NCBI RefSeq assembly: GCF_900096945.1
Contig: NZ_FMKA01000001.1
Location: forward strand, 1 to 64,000
DNA from: Anaerobium acetethylicum
Lineage (GTDB): Bacteria > Bacillota > Clostridia > Lachnospirales > Lachnospiraceae
Direction: 5' to 3'
DNA: 64,000 nt
In this document: piece after piece, positions 19,365 to 27,241 of the stretch
Layout of the letters: each line of letters starts with the position of its first letter
How positions within the stretch are numbered: position 1 is the stretch's first letter
Translations under genes and position numbers: made by a program
Notes under the pieces: model-generated
The model's input: the letters and a program-made list of their open reading frames with translations, nothing else
What the model was told of the DNA's origin: nothing
The model's database searches: none

Positions 19365-20258
19365 TTACTTCCTCCGCCCCATCCTCATATTCCCATAATT
19401 AATCTTAAAATGCCGCAACAGCAGCCGGTCCAATGCTGCATCAGGCAGGAACCGCAGGTACTTTGAATTGATCTTTCCCCTGGCAATGACGTACCGTGTC
19501 TTTGGCCTGGGATCTTCTATGATAGCGGCTGTAAGCACAGCTGACTTTTCTGATGAAAGCCCTTTGTTTCCACTGGTTGTAAGCATTTTCTGGAAACGGC
19601 GCAAAGTTGGGATATACTTTTCTTCGATGAATGAGATATCCTGGTTGTAGGACTTGTTCCAAATCGGGGTCGCAACGGAAGCGGATTCTATTAGGACGGT
19701 CTGTACGTCGAAGGGCTTCATTTCACGCCTGAGGGAGTCACAGAAGCCTTCCAGGGCGAATTTTGAGGATGCATAGGGCGACAGGAAGGGAAGGGCGATT
19801 TTGCCCGCTAATGAGCCGTTTATGAGGATCTTCCCCTTGCTCTGTATCAGTTCTGGTATCAGAGCCTGTATGATCCGCACGTTTGAAAAGTAGTTGACCT
19901 CGAAGCTTTCACGGTACATGGACAGGGGCGTGTTTTCAACGGGACCGGCCAGGGCGATGCCGGCATTGCAGTAAAGAGCCGCAAGCCTGAAGCCATGAGT
20001 ATCTGGATTCCCGCTTCCGCACAGTTTTTTTATAAAGAGGCAGAAGCCCTCAACTTCATGGGGAATTCGAAGGTCAAGTTTTTGCTGGTATAGGTCGGGT
20101 CTTTTCTTGAAGGGAGGAGCCTCCAGATAGGAGAGCGCTACCGGATATCCCTTTTGAAGCATCAGGGCAGCCAGACTTCTGCCCATTCCTGAGTCGCAGC
20201 CTGTGATGACGATCAGGTCTTTGCAGGGACTATTTTTTTTGTCAGGAGATTGTTTCAT
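19365..20258 (-). CDS. Short-chain dehydrogenase/reductase (SDR)
   Basis: A classical SDR of about 297 residues: cofactor loop TGCDSGMG, NAG motif (YCNAGIALAGP), Ser in INGSLAG and catalytic YASSK. The reaction should be an NAD(P)-dependent alcohol/ketone oxidoreduction; the substrate is unknown. The frame is open for 33 more codons, but the start at 20258 (MKQSPDKK) has AAAGGAG at the right distance and the longer version would run into a decayed repeat. It is convergent with the pilus locus. Confidence 0.85.
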   Translation of the reverse strand: MKQSPDKKNSPCKDLIVITGCDSGMGRSLAALMLQKGYPVALSYLEAPPFKKRPDLYQQKLDLRIPHEVEGFCLFIKKLCGSGNPDTHGFRLAALYCNAGIALAGPVENTPLSMYRESFEVNYFSNVRIIQALIPELIQSKGKILINGSLAGKIALPFLSPYASSKFALEGFCDSLRREMKPFDVQTVLIESASVATPIWNKSYNQDISFIEEKYIPTLRRFQKMLTTSGNKGLSSEKSAVLTAAIIEDPRPKTRYVIARGKINSKYLRFLPDAALDRLLLRHFKINYGNMRMGRRK

Positions 20259-20288
20259 TTTACATGCTCCTTTCGTATGTTTATCAGT

Positions 20289-20395
20289 GTAACTGTCCAG
20301 AACCACTTTTCCACGAGGTTTTTTAGGCTGAATTTGCATAAAAACCGAATTATGCATGCGCTAAATTGTTGTTTTGTAATTTGTGTGCAGTACTT
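20289..20395 (+). mobile_element. Decayed copy of dispersed element family I
   Basis: It begins GTAACTGTCCAGAACC and keeps the internal GCTGAATTTGCATAAAAACC and GCTAAATTGTTGTTTTGTAATTTGTGTGCA blocks of the full copies, with many substitutions. The right terminal hairpin is lost. It lies just upstream of the SDR start. Confidence 0.75.
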
Positions 20396-20463
20396 TATAC
20401 TCTATATATAGTCCTATTTTTCGAAATTAGCAATCGAAATTTTTGCTCGTATTATCAGTGAAT

Positions 20464-20482
20464 CGATACATGCCATGTATCG
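20464..20482. promoter_or_regulatory. Perfect 19-bp palindrome, possible operator
   Basis: CGATACATGcCATGTATCG is a perfect inverted repeat with a 1-bp centre, in the gap between the SDR and queF genes, in an AT-rich tract. It is about 205 bp upstream of the SDR start, which is far for an operator, and no regulator gene lies beside it. The function is inferred only from symmetry. Confidence 0.4.
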
Positions 20483-20531
20483 TGTTCAAATAGTGTATAA
20501 ATACTGTCCGGTAAAAAATACAAGTAAAAGA

Positions 20532-20566
20532 AGAAACGGCAGGAATCATAAATTCCTGTCGTTTCT
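20532..20566 (-). terminator. Intrinsic terminator of queF
   Basis: A 15-bp stem (AGAAACGGCAGGAAT with ATTCCTGTCGTTTCT, one wobble) with a 5-nt loop lies 17 bp beyond the queF stop. On the - strand it is followed by a T-rich stretch. Confidence 0.8.
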
Positions 20567-20582
20567 ACCTGGTGCATGCCTA

Positions 20583-21080
20583 TTATCTGTTGTCGACTTT
20601 TTCGGGATACATGTCATGACCAGCCAGCCTGTTAAAGGCAATCTCTTCCCATCTTGTGCCCTTTTTTCCGTAGTTGCAGTATGGGTCGATGGAGATGCCC
20701 CCTCTTGGGGTGAATTTCCCCCATACCTCGATGTATTTCGGATCCATCAGCCTGATCAGGTCTTTCATGATGATGTTCACGCAGTCCTCGTGAAAATCCC
20801 CATGGTTTCTGAAGCTGAACAGGTAGAGTTTCAGGGATTTGCTTTCTACCATTCGTTCGGATGGAACATAGGATATATAGAGTGTCGCAAAGTCAGGCTG
20901 TCCTGTCATCGGGCACAGGCTCGTGAATTCGGGGCAGTTGAATTTGACAAAATAGTCGTTTTCAGGATGCTTGTTTATGAAAGTTTCAAGCATTTCAGGT
21001 GCATAGTCGTCCGGATATCTGGTACCCTGGTTTCCTAACTGGGTAACGCCGTTCAGTTCTTCGGTATTTCTTCCGCTCAT
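20583..21080 (-). CDS. queF: NADPH-dependent preQ0 reductase QueF
   Basis: QueF reduces the nitrile preQ0 (7-cyano-7-deazaguanine) to preQ1 in queuosine synthesis. The 165 residues match the short unimodular QueF type: catalytic Cys56 in [10 protein letters not shown], the Asp of that motif at 63, and the QueF signature ESKSLKL at about 79-85, followed by FRNHGDFHE. It has its own promoter and terminator and is divergent from the exonuclease gene; the other queuosine genes lie on + 1.6 kb away. Confidence 0.95.
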   Translation of the reverse strand: MSGRNTEELNGVTQLGNQGTRYPDDYAPEMLETFINKHPENDYFVKFNCPEFTSLCPMTGQPDFATLYISYVPSERMVESKSLKLYLFSFRNHGDFHEDCVNIIMKDLIRLMDPKYIEVWGKFTPRGGISIDPYCNYGKKGTRWEEIAFNRLAGHDMYPEKVDNR

Positions 21081-21137
21081 AAAGTTTCTCCTTTTACAGG
21101 CTAAAAAATCAGCCGGTTTTTCATCTGCTACCTGTTT

Positions 21138-21166
21138 AGTATAGTGAAAACAGGCGGGGATTGCAA
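21138..21166 (-). promoter_or_regulatory. Sigma-A type promoter of queF
   Basis: Reading the - strand, TTGCAA (21166-21161) and TATACT (21143-21138) are separated by 17 bp. Transcription would start about 50 bp before the queF ATG. A short GGCT/AGCC hairpin with a T-rich loop follows just before the AAGGAG site; no clear preQ1 aptamer is visible in this leader. Confidence 0.6.
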
Positions 21167-21202
21167 GCCGAACTGCAATATGGAGAAATTGTAAAGGAAA
21201 GT

Positions 21203-21231
21203 TTGACGGAGGGGCCTGGATGGTATAAAAT
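21203..21231 (+). promoter_or_regulatory. Possible promoter of the exonuclease gene
   Basis: TTGACG and TAAAAT are 17 bp apart (TATAAA overlaps two bases earlier). The position, 138 bp before the ATG, and the divergent arrangement with the queF promoter fit, but the -10 is weak. Confidence 0.4.
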
Positions 21232-21368
21232 TAGTAACTGTGCAGAGCGACGGTCCCAGGAGATTTATCTTATTTAAAGCGATACGAATTATTGGAAAAA
21301 GGCTCACGCTAGTGCATTACCATGCGACAAAAACATACCAATTGTTTTCATATAGAAAGGAACCACAC

Positions 21369-22391
21369 ATGACAGAAAAACTGATATTGATAGACGGGTC
21401 GAGCCTTCTCAGCACCCATTATTACGGAATGCTCCCGAAACCGATTCTGTTTGCAAAGACGGAGGAAGAAAGAGAGAAGCATTACGGGAAAATACTTCAG
21501 AACAAGAAGGGCCAGTTCACCAACGGCGCCTTCGGTATGACAAAGGCTATGCTGAAGCTGATCAGGGAGCAGAAGCCGACCCATCTGGCAGTCGCCTGGG
21601 ATATCAGCAGGAAGACTACCTTCCGCCGTGAGGCTTATGCAGAATACAAGGGAACAAGAGGGGAGACGCCCTATCCGCTGAAGGAACAGTTTCCGCTGAT
21701 GCAGGAACTGTTAGGGAGACTAGGCATTGCGCAGTTCATGCATGCTGAATATGAGGCGGATGATTATCTTGGGACTCTCAGCAGGAAATTCGAAAAAGAG
21801 ATTCCTACTTATATATTGACCAAGGATCGGGATGCCCTTCAACTTGTGTCCGACCACACAAGACTCTGGCTGATGCAGACCTCCGAAGACAAAGCGAAGG
21901 AGCTCTGCCAGAGCTATTATCCGGAGGGTCCGGAATTCAATATCCTGCGAAACTGCTTCGAGCTTACCCCGCAGATCGTCAAAGCGGAATTCGGAGTCCA
22001 TCCCGACTGTTGTGTCATGCTGAAGGCGCTGACCGGAGACGCATCTGATAATATTCCCGGAGTTAAGGGAGTCGGGGCTGCCAGCGCAGTTCCCCTTGTA
22101 AATGAATACAGAACAATCGACAACCTGTATGCCGACATCGAAAACATAGATGGCAAAGAGGAAAAAGAAATCAAGGCTTTCTGGAAAGAATACCTCGGAA
22201 TCTCCAGGTCACCATTGTCCTTTCTGCTGAAGGATGGGGCAAGGGAAGCTGCAAAAATGAGCGAGTTCCTGGGAACGATCAAGACTGATATCCCTGTTGA
22301 GGCTTCCCTCGACGATCTGAAGATCAACATCTGTGAGACGGAAATGAAGGAGTGCTTTGAGGAACTTGAGTTCCTGTCGCTGATTTTGTAA
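21369..22391 (+). CDS. Stand-alone 5'-3' exonuclease (PolA N-terminal type)
   Basis: 340 residues resembling the 5'-nuclease domain of DNA polymerase I and XNI/FEN-like enzymes, which remove RNA/DNA flaps. Acidic metal sites are visible: LIDGSS near the start, VAWD, YEADDYLGTL, TKDRDALQLV, and the helix-hairpin-helix segment LTGDASDNIPGVKGVGAASA. No polymerase domain follows. A Lys/Glu-rich segment near 25-50 (KTEEEREKHYGKILQNKKG) looks like an insertion. ATG 21369 has AAAGGAA upstream; the open frame before it lacks a ribosome site. Confidence 0.85.
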   Translation: MTEKLILIDGSSLLSTHYYGMLPKPILFAKTEEEREKHYGKILQNKKGQFTNGAFGMTKAMLKLIREQKPTHLAVAWDISRKTTFRREAYAEYKGTRGETPYPLKEQFPLMQELLGRLGIAQFMHAEYEADDYLGTLSRKFEKEIPTYILTKDRDALQLVSDHTRLWLMQTSEDKAKELCQSYYPEGPEFNILRNCFELTPQIVKAEFGVHPDCCVMLKALTGDASDNIPGVKGVGAASAVPLVNEYRTIDNLYADIENIDGKEEKEIKAFWKEYLGISRSPLSFLLKDGAREAAKMSEFLGTIKTDIPVEASLDDLKINICETEMKECFEELEFLSLIL

Positions 22392-22409
22392 CAGGGACTG
22401 GTAAAAAGG

Positions 22410-22439
22410 TTGACACGATTTATGCGTCGGTGATATACT
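22410..22439 (+). promoter_or_regulatory. Sigma-A type promoter of the queD operon
   Basis: TTGACA (22410-22415) and TATACT (22434-22439) are separated by 18 bp, both close to consensus. It lies about 30 bp upstream of the probable preQ1 aptamer, so that aptamer would be at the 5' end of the transcript. Confidence 0.75.
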
Positions 22440-22469
22440 TTTTATTGTTAAAAGGAAACAAATAGAAAT

Positions 22470-22512
22470 CAGACAGTTCGCTTGTACCATCCTGTCATTA
22501 AACAAAACTCGG
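22470..22512 (+). ncRNA. Probable preQ1-I riboswitch aptamer
   Basis: GACAG (22472-22476) pairs with CTGTC (22492-22496) to form P1. The loop carries GTTCG and GTACC, and the A-rich tail ATTAAACAAAACTCGG follows. This is the H-type pseudoknot layout of preQ1-I; the tail and the UCG/ACC loop elements closely resemble the Thermoanaerobacter tengcongensis aptamer as I remember it, with ACC able to pair with the GG of the tail. It sits between a good promoter and queD. An 'in trans' decoy is unlikely given this position. Confidence 0.72.
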
Positions 22513-22592
22513 GCTATTAAAATTCAAAAATCAAGTTATACGAAGTGCTGCGTTATTGCGATCAATACGAAGTGCTGTATGAATTGTGAATT

Positions 22593-22620
22593 GAGATGGG
22601 CATAGTTTTATGCCCATCTC
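22593..22620 (+). terminator. Strong leader hairpin, possible expression platform
   Basis: A perfect 12-bp stem (GAGATGGGCATA/TATGCCCATCTC) with a GTTT loop lies 80 nt after the aptamer and 69 bp before queD. It lacks a T-run (TAATATTATCC follows), so a terminator is possible but weak. Two direct repeats of ATACGAAGTGCTG (about 22537 and 22566) lie between aptamer and hairpin. Confidence 0.45.
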
Positions 22621-22689
22621 TAATATTATCCCGCTTCGTTGATCAGTCAGGTCCGAACTGTCTTTCCAGTATAAAGACGGAGGTCATTC

Positions 22690-23112
22690 ATGTATTTATT
22701 AAAAACCGAGCATAGTTTTGATGCAGCACATTTTTTAGCCGGATATGAGGGGAAATGCAGCAATATCCACGGGCACAGATGGCGCGTCGTAGTCGGTATT
22801 GAAAGCGAGACGCTGCAGGAAGACGGACAGTGCAGCGGAATGGTTGTGGATTTCAGCCAGCTGAAGAAAGACATCAAAAATGCGATCGACTATTTTGACC
22901 ATTCCCTGATTGTAGAAAAGAATTCTATGAAGGAAAAGACGATGGATGCTCTTGAAGAGGAGCACTTCAGGATCATCCAGGTGGATTTCAGGCCGACGGC
23001 GGAGAACCTGGCAAAATATTTTTATGATCTGTTCGCAGAAAAGGGTTATTGCGTCAGGTGTGTGGACGTATACGAGACGCCCAACAACTGCGCATCATAC
23101 GCAAGCTGCTAA
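22690..23112 (+). CDS. queD: 6-carboxytetrahydropterin synthase QueD
   Basis: A PTPS-fold enzyme that converts dihydroneopterin triphosphate to 6-carboxytetrahydropterin, the second step toward preQ0. The zinc ligands His14, His27 and His29 (HGH) and catalytic Cys23 (KCSNIHGH) are present, as are the FDHSL-type and YETPNNCASY segments. 140 residues is normal. GACGGAGG precedes ATG 22690. The enzyme is assigned as QueD, not eukaryotic-type PTPS, because queE, folE and queC follow. Confidence 0.93.
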   Translation: MYLLKTEHSFDAAHFLAGYEGKCSNIHGHRWRVVVGIESETLQEDGQCSGMVVDFSQLKKDIKNAIDYFDHSLIVEKNSMKEKTMDALEEEHFRIIQVDFRPTAENLAKYFYDLFAEKGYCVRCVDVYETPNNCASYASC

Positions 23113-23140
23113 ATATATGGTGACGGGATAGAAGAGGACA

Positions 23141-23812
23141 ATGATGGCTGAATACAGAGTAGTAGAGAAATTCGTGAGTATTAACGGCGAGGGGATCCTG
23201 GCCGGCCAGCTGGCGGTATTTGTGCGATTCCAGGGATGCAACCTGGACTGTTCGTTCTGCGACACCGCCTGGGCGAACCGGGAAAATGCGCCATACACGC
23301 TTATGACAGAAAAAGAGATCTATGATTATATAAAGGAAACCGGAGTCAGGAACGTGACTCTGACGGGCGGGGAACCCCTGCTCCAGAAGGATGTGAGGGT
23401 GCTGCTTGAGCTTCTGGCATCGGATCCGTCCATTCGCATTGAAATCGAGACAAACGGAAGCATCGACCTAACCCCTTTTAAAGATATCGGAGATTCCATA
23501 GCGTTTACCATGGATTACAAGCTTCCGGGAAGCCTGATGGAGTCCAGGATGGACGAATGCAATTTCGACAGGCTTTCAGCCGGAGACACTGTGAAATTCG
23601 TAGCCGGAAGCCAGGAAGATCTGGAACGGGCCAGGGACATCATCGAAAAGCATGGCCTTTCAGAAAAATGCCATGTCTATATAAGCCCTGTGTTCGGGAA
23701 AATCGAGCTCGAAAGTATTGTTGATTATATGAAGGAAAACCGTATGAACGGGGTCAACATGCAGCTTCAGATGCATAAGGTCATATGGAATCCGGAATCC
23801 CGTGGGGTATAA
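23141..23812 (+). CDS. queE: 7-carboxy-7-deazaguanine synthase QueE
   Basis: A radical SAM enzyme that contracts carboxytetrahydropterin to 7-carboxy-7-deazaguanine. The cluster-binding motif is Cys33, Cys37 and Cys40 (CNLDCSFC), with INGEG before it and the SAM-contact TGGEPLL after it, then IEIETNGS. 223 residues is normal for the family. Two ATG codons stand in tandem (23141, 23144), with GAAGAGGA close upstream; either may be used. It lies 28 bp after queD. Confidence 0.95.
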   Translation: MMAEYRVVEKFVSINGEGILAGQLAVFVRFQGCNLDCSFCDTAWANRENAPYTLMTEKEIYDYIKETGVRNVTLTGGEPLLQKDVRVLLELLASDPSIRIEIETNGSIDLTPFKDIGDSIAFTMDYKLPGSLMESRMDECNFDRLSAGDTVKFVAGSQEDLERARDIIEKHGLSEKCHVYISPVFGKIELESIVDYMKENRMNGVNMQLQMHKVIWNPESRGV

Positions 23813-23853
23813 GGCGTGCAACAGTACGCATAATATAAAAGAAGCATCATGTG

Positions 23854-23885
23854 TGGCTATGACGGACATAGTCCTGAATAGTTAC
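23854..23885 (+). repeat. Solo right-end hairpin of element family I
   Basis: GGCTATGACGGACATAGTCC followed by TGAATAGTTAC matches the right terminal hairpin of the full copies. No left end is present. It lies in the queE-folE gap and is probably transcribed with the operon. Confidence 0.7.
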
Positions 23886-23914
23886 TTATTTTTTCAAGAA
23901 GAGGTGTATATAAA

Positions 23915-24490
23915 ATGGCGATAGATTCAGCAGCGATAAAGGAACACATAAGAGGACTATTGATTGCATTAGGGGACGATCCTGACAGAGAAGGTCTGAA
24001 GGACACGCCTGAACGGGTTGCGGCCATGTATCAGGAAGTTTTTGAAGGCATGAACTACAGCAATCATGAGATAGCGGAGATGTTTGACAAGACATTTGAG
24101 GATGAGCTTGATTTTGATGATGACAGCAAGGATATCGTAGTCGTGAAGGATATTGAAATATTCAGCTACTGCGAGCACCACATGGCTCTTATGTTTGACA
24201 TGAAGGTAAATGTCGCCTATATACCCAACGGCAGGGTCATCGGTCTCAGCAAGATTGCAAGAGTTGCTGATATGGTATCGAAAAGGCTGCAGCTACAGGA
24301 GCGGATCGGAACCGATATTGCTGAGATCATGCAGGAGATTACCGGTTCGGAGGATGTGGCAGTCACCATTGAGGGTTCCCACAGCTGTATGTCGGCAAGG
24401 GGAATCAAAAAGGCCGGTGCGAAGACATATTCGACAACCCTGAGGGGCAGGTTCAAGACTGATCCGAATCTCCAGTTTTATCTGAGATAA
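23915..24490 (+). CDS. folE: GTP cyclohydrolase I FolE
   Basis: FolE opens GTP to 7,8-dihydroneopterin triphosphate, the first step shared by folate and queuosine synthesis; its place between queE and queC suggests it feeds queuosine. Zinc ligands are visible: Cys86 and His in YCEHH, and Cys158 in SHSCMSARG. The N-terminal [17 protein letters not shown] motif and 191-residue length are typical of type IA enzymes. GAAGAGGTG precedes ATG 23915. Confidence 0.95.
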   Translation: MAIDSAAIKEHIRGLLIALGDDPDREGLKDTPERVAAMYQEVFEGMNYSNHEIAEMFDKTFEDELDFDDDSKDIVVVKDIEIFSYCEHHMALMFDMKVNVAYIPNGRVIGLSKIARVADMVSKRLQLQERIGTDIAEIMQEITGSEDVAVTIEGSHSCMSARGIKKAGAKTYSTTLRGRFKTDPNLQFYLR

Positions 24491-24522
24491 GGTGCAGCAA
24501 CAAAGTATAAGTGGAATAATCA

Positions 24523-24580
24523 GAACCGTCGTTCAGGAGTAGCAAGGATATTGATGCTGTGCCTTTAACGGCGGTTCCTT
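24523..24580 (+). terminator. Hairpin in the folE-queC gap, terminator-like
   Basis: GAACCGTCGTT pairs with AACGGCGGTTC (one wobble), with an inner AGCA/TGCT pairing in the loop, and is followed by CTTTT. It ends about 20 bp before queC. It may attenuate or process the transcript between folE and queC. Confidence 0.5.
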
Positions 24581-24598
24581 TTACAGGAGGAAGAAGAG

Positions 24599-25291
24599 AT
24601 GACTGAAAAAGCTTTGGTTTTATTTAGCGGCGGGGTGGACAGTACGACCTGCCTTGGGATGGCTGTTGAAAAGTACGGCCGTGAAAATGTGACTGCATTA
24701 TCGATTTCATACGGACAGAAGCACACGAAAGAAATCGAAGCATCCCAAAAAATAGCAGACTATTACAAGGTAGAGCATCTGTATCTGGATCTTGCGAAGA
24801 TATTCGAATACAGCAACTGCTCCCTTCTCAACCATTCCCAGAAAGAGATTCCGAAGGATGCATACGCAAAGCAGCTCGAAAAGACGGATGGGAAACCGGT
24901 TTCGACCTATGTGCCTTTCAGGAATGGCCTGTTCCTTTCGTCGGCTGCAAGTATTGCCCTTTCTAAAGGGTGCAGCGTCATCTACTATGGCGCCCATTCT
25001 GACGATTCAGCCGGAAACGCTTATCCTGACTGCAGCAGCGTCTTCAACAATGCAATGAACGAAGCAATTTATGAAGGCAGCGGAAGGCAGCTCAGGATTG
25101 AAGCACCATTCGTTTCATGGTCGAAAGCCGATGTCGTCAGGAAGGGGCTTGACATCAATGTCCCTTATGAACTGACATGGAGCTGTTATGAAGGCGGCGA
25201 CGTGCCTTGTGGAAACTGCGGAACCTGCATCGACAGATCACTTGCGTTTGAAAAGAACGGTGTTGCCGATCCAGCCCTCTGCGGGAGATAA
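24599..25291 (+). CDS. queC: 7-cyano-7-deazaguanine synthase QueC
   Basis: An ATP-dependent enzyme that turns 7-carboxy-7-deazaguanine into preQ0. The PP-loop SGGVDSTT is at residues 10-17. The C-terminal zinc site has Cys residues in WSCYEGGDVPCGNCGTC. 230 residues is normal. AGGAGGAAGAAG precedes ATG 24599. With QueD, QueE and FolE here and QueF nearby, the route from GTP to preQ1 is complete; tgt and queA/queG are not in the window. Confidence 0.95.
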   Translation: MTEKALVLFSGGVDSTTCLGMAVEKYGRENVTALSISYGQKHTKEIEASQKIADYYKVEHLYLDLAKIFEYSNCSLLNHSQKEIPKDAYAKQLEKTDGKPVSTYVPFRNGLFLSSAASIALSKGCSVIYYGAHSDDSAGNAYPDCSSVFNNAMNEAIYEGSGRQLRIEAPFVSWSKADVVRKGLDINVPYELTWSCYEGGDVPCGNCGTCIDRSLAFEKNGVADPALCGR

Positions 25292-25386
25292 GAAGATTCC
25301 TGAAAACGGACCTTGGCTTTACATATAAAAAAATGCCGGAATGAGAGGCTTTAAAAAAGAGCATAAACGGAGAGGGGATTGAATAA

Positions 25387-26295
25387 TTGGTGGAACCAGT
25401 AAAGGAAATGATTCGGGATATTGCAGCGGATAAAAAGAGTGGAGCCAGCGAACTGGCAGTAAAGGCTCTTGACGTTCTAAAAGGCGTTGCCAGGTCGGCA
25501 GCTGCAGCAGATACGGAGGGCCTGATCCGTGAAATCAGGGAGACGGCAGGCGCCCTGGAGCAATCCAGGCCGTCTATGGCGGCATTAAGGAACTGTATGA
25601 GACGGGTCATCGGGCTGGCGGATTCCCAGATTTCCAAATACGGGAACCTGCATGATTCCAGGCTGGGTGGATTTAATCCTTCAGACGGCAGTGCAGACGA
25701 AGTTGCTGTATTGAGAAGAATTTACGATGAGGCAATCAGCAGGACCGAGTCGGAGATTATTTCCAATAAAAAACGCAGCGTCGCGAAGGCAGCGGACTTT
25801 ATCGAGGATGGAGCTGTTATTGTCACCTGCAGCTACAGTTCCACTTTGAATGAGGTGTTCCGCGAAGCGGCAGGACAGGGGAAAAAACTGACATTGCTTG
25901 CACTTGAGTCCCAGTCAGGTGAAATAAGCTATGGCAACTGTACGTTGGAGAAACTGGAGGACTGCAGCCTGAACAGCCGGATTGTAGCTGATGATGCCGT
26001 AGAAGAAGCACTTTCTGGAGCGGATTACGTCATGCTCGGCGCAGATACGGTATATGCTGACGGATCGGTGCTGAACGGGTATCCAAGCCGCGGCCTTGCG
26101 CTGGCAGCCACCAGGCAAAACCGTCCTGTCTATATCATCTGCGATTCGTCAAAACTGAGCCCGGATTCGGGCATAAGCGAACCGGAGAAGGGGTTCGAGA
26201 TTATTCCTGCCAATGCAGTGGCAGCACTGATTACCGAAACAGGGCTGATTACATGCAACGGGATTACGGATTATCTGAAGAGATTTTTGTTATAA
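25387..26295 (+). CDS. eIF2B-like / ribose-1,5-bisphosphate isomerase-like protein
   Basis: A 302-residue IF-2B family protein: an N-terminal helical region with RPSMAALRN, then the Rossmann-like domain. Cys148 (VTCSYSST) and Asp220 (GADTVYADG) stand where the catalytic Cys and Asp of ribose-1,5-bisphosphate isomerase and methylthioribose-1-phosphate isomerase occur. The segment LNGYPSRGLALAA replaces the usual NKxGT motif. The TTG start at 25387 has AGGGGA 8 nt upstream. No Rubisco or AMP phosphorylase is seen nearby, so the substrate is open. Confidence 0.75.
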   Translation: MVEPVKEMIRDIAADKKSGASELAVKALDVLKGVARSAAAADTEGLIREIRETAGALEQSRPSMAALRNCMRRVIGLADSQISKYGNLHDSRLGGFNPSDGSADEVAVLRRIYDEAISRTESEIISNKKRSVAKAADFIEDGAVIVTCSYSSTLNEVFREAAGQGKKLTLLALESQSGEISYGNCTLEKLEDCSLNSRIVADDAVEEALSGADYVMLGADTVYADGSVLNGYPSRGLALAATRQNRPVYIICDSSKLSPDSGISEPEKGFEIIPANAVAALITETGLITCNGITDYLKRFLL

Positions 26296-26338
26296 GCTAA
26301 TATTAAAATAAGATATTATAAATAAGGAGCTGAAGGGT

Positions 26339-26488
26339 ATGGCATTTGGGATTGCACTTGTAATTGCAGCAATAATTGGCATAATCTATGGAATCATCCA
26401 CGAAAACAGACCGTTAGTAATAGTGTCAGGAATTGTGCTGCTTCTTACTATTGCGGTATGGGTATATTTCTATAACAATCCATATTAA
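26339..26488 (+). CDS. Small two-helix membrane protein
   Basis: 49 residues from ATG 26339, with AGGAG (26325-26329) at good spacing: MAFGIALVIAAIIGIIYG, HENRP, a second helix, then YFYNNPY. Two membrane spans are separated by a short charged turn. It is followed 16 bp later by the thioesterase gene. No family is recognised. The HENRP turn recalls the GENRP turn of the small membrane protein at 31474. Confidence 0.6.
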   Translation: MAFGIALVIAAIIGIIYGIIHENRPLVIVSGIVLLLTIAVWVYFYNNPY

Positions 26489-26504
26489 GGGAGGAACGAT
26501 CGAT

Positions 26505-26927
26505 TTGAGAACGATAGAGTTATATGAACACCGGGCAAAATATTACGAGACCGACCAGATGGGAATCATACACCATTCCAATTATATCAGGTGGATGGAA
26601 GAGGCAAGGCTCGATTTTATGGAAAAAATCGGCTGTCCGTATAAAAAGATGGAGCAGGAAGGCATCATATGTCCCGTACTTTCCGTTCACTGTCAGTATA
26701 GGAGTATGGTGTATTTTGATGACATTGTTAAAATTGCGGTAAAAATCAAAAAGTACAACGGAATAAAATTAAAACTGGTCTATGAGATGTTCAATGAAAC
26801 AACTGGTCAGACATGTACGGTGGGGGAAAGTGAGCACTGTTTTCTGGATTCCAACAACAGGTGCATCTCACTGAAAAAGGTATCCCCGGCAATAGACAGT
26901 GTATTTTGTGCATACATGGAGGAATAG
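26505..26927 (+). CDS. Hotdog-fold acyl-CoA thioesterase (YbgC/FcbC type)
   Basis: 140 residues from TTG 26505, which has GGGAGGAA just upstream; the frame is open further 5' but overlaps the small membrane gene. The motif YYETDQMGIIHHSNYIRWMEEAR is the YbgC/4-hydroxybenzoyl-CoA thioesterase signature, with the active-site Asp in TDQMG. It should hydrolyse short or aromatic acyl thioesters; the natural substrate is unknown. Confidence 0.85.
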   Translation: MRTIELYEHRAKYYETDQMGIIHHSNYIRWMEEARLDFMEKIGCPYKKMEQEGIICPVLSVHCQYRSMVYFDDIVKIAVKIKKYNGIKLKLVYEMFNETTGQTCTVGESEHCFLDSNNRCISLKKVSPAIDSVFCAYMEE

Positions 26928-26931
26928 TAAA

Positions 26932-27114
26932 ATGAGTGGAAGTACAGACTGTGAAAACTGTATGAATTACATTTATGATGAGGAATATGACTGCTACGAA
27001 TGCCATGCATATTTCGACGAGGACGAGCTGGTGAAGCTTTATGGAAGTACAACGTATCAGTGTCCGTATTACCAGTATAATGACGAATATAAGATCGTGA
27101 GAAAGCAGATATAG
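26932..27114 (+). CDS. Small cysteine-rich protein (DUF6472-like)
   Basis: 60 residues from ATG 26932, with GGAGG at 26919-26923, only 4 bp after the thioesterase stop. Four closely spaced Cys (CENC, CYEC) plus one more and many acidic and Tyr residues suggest a small metal-binding fold. The pattern CENCxNYxYDEEYDCYEC recalls the DUF6472 family of Clostridia (from memory). Function unknown; translational coupling to the thioesterase is likely. Confidence 0.7.
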   Translation: MSGSTDCENCMNYIYDEEYDCYECHAYFDEDELVKLYGSTTYQCPYYQYNDEYKIVRKQI

Positions 27115-27188
27115 ATGGGTTACATAATATGTCAAAACACCTAGTATATGTGTTGTAAATGTAAAAATATTGAAATAAAGTGTGATTC

Positions 27189-27241
27189 AGCAAAAAGATT
27201 TTCATTATTATCAAAGAAAATATTGATAAATTCTTTTTGCT
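27189..27241. repeat. Nested inverted repeat before the aspartokinase gene
   Basis: AGCAAAAAGA and TCTTTTTGCT enclose an inner TTATCAA/TTGATAA pair. It could be a terminator for the preceding small genes, or an operator, since its inner right arm overlaps the -35 box of the aspartokinase promoter. Confidence 0.5.

Noticed and set aside
21081-21137. A preQ1 riboswitch in the queF leader
   Set aside because: A GGCT/AGCC hairpin and A-rich stretch exist, but no P1 with the GTTC and ACC loop pattern could be drawn.
23141-25291. A phage-type deazaguanine DNA modification (dpd) locus
   Set aside because: queC-queE-queD-folE are also used for DNA modification, but queF is present nearby and no dpd or transglycosylase-helicase genes are seen, so tRNA queuosine is the simpler reading.
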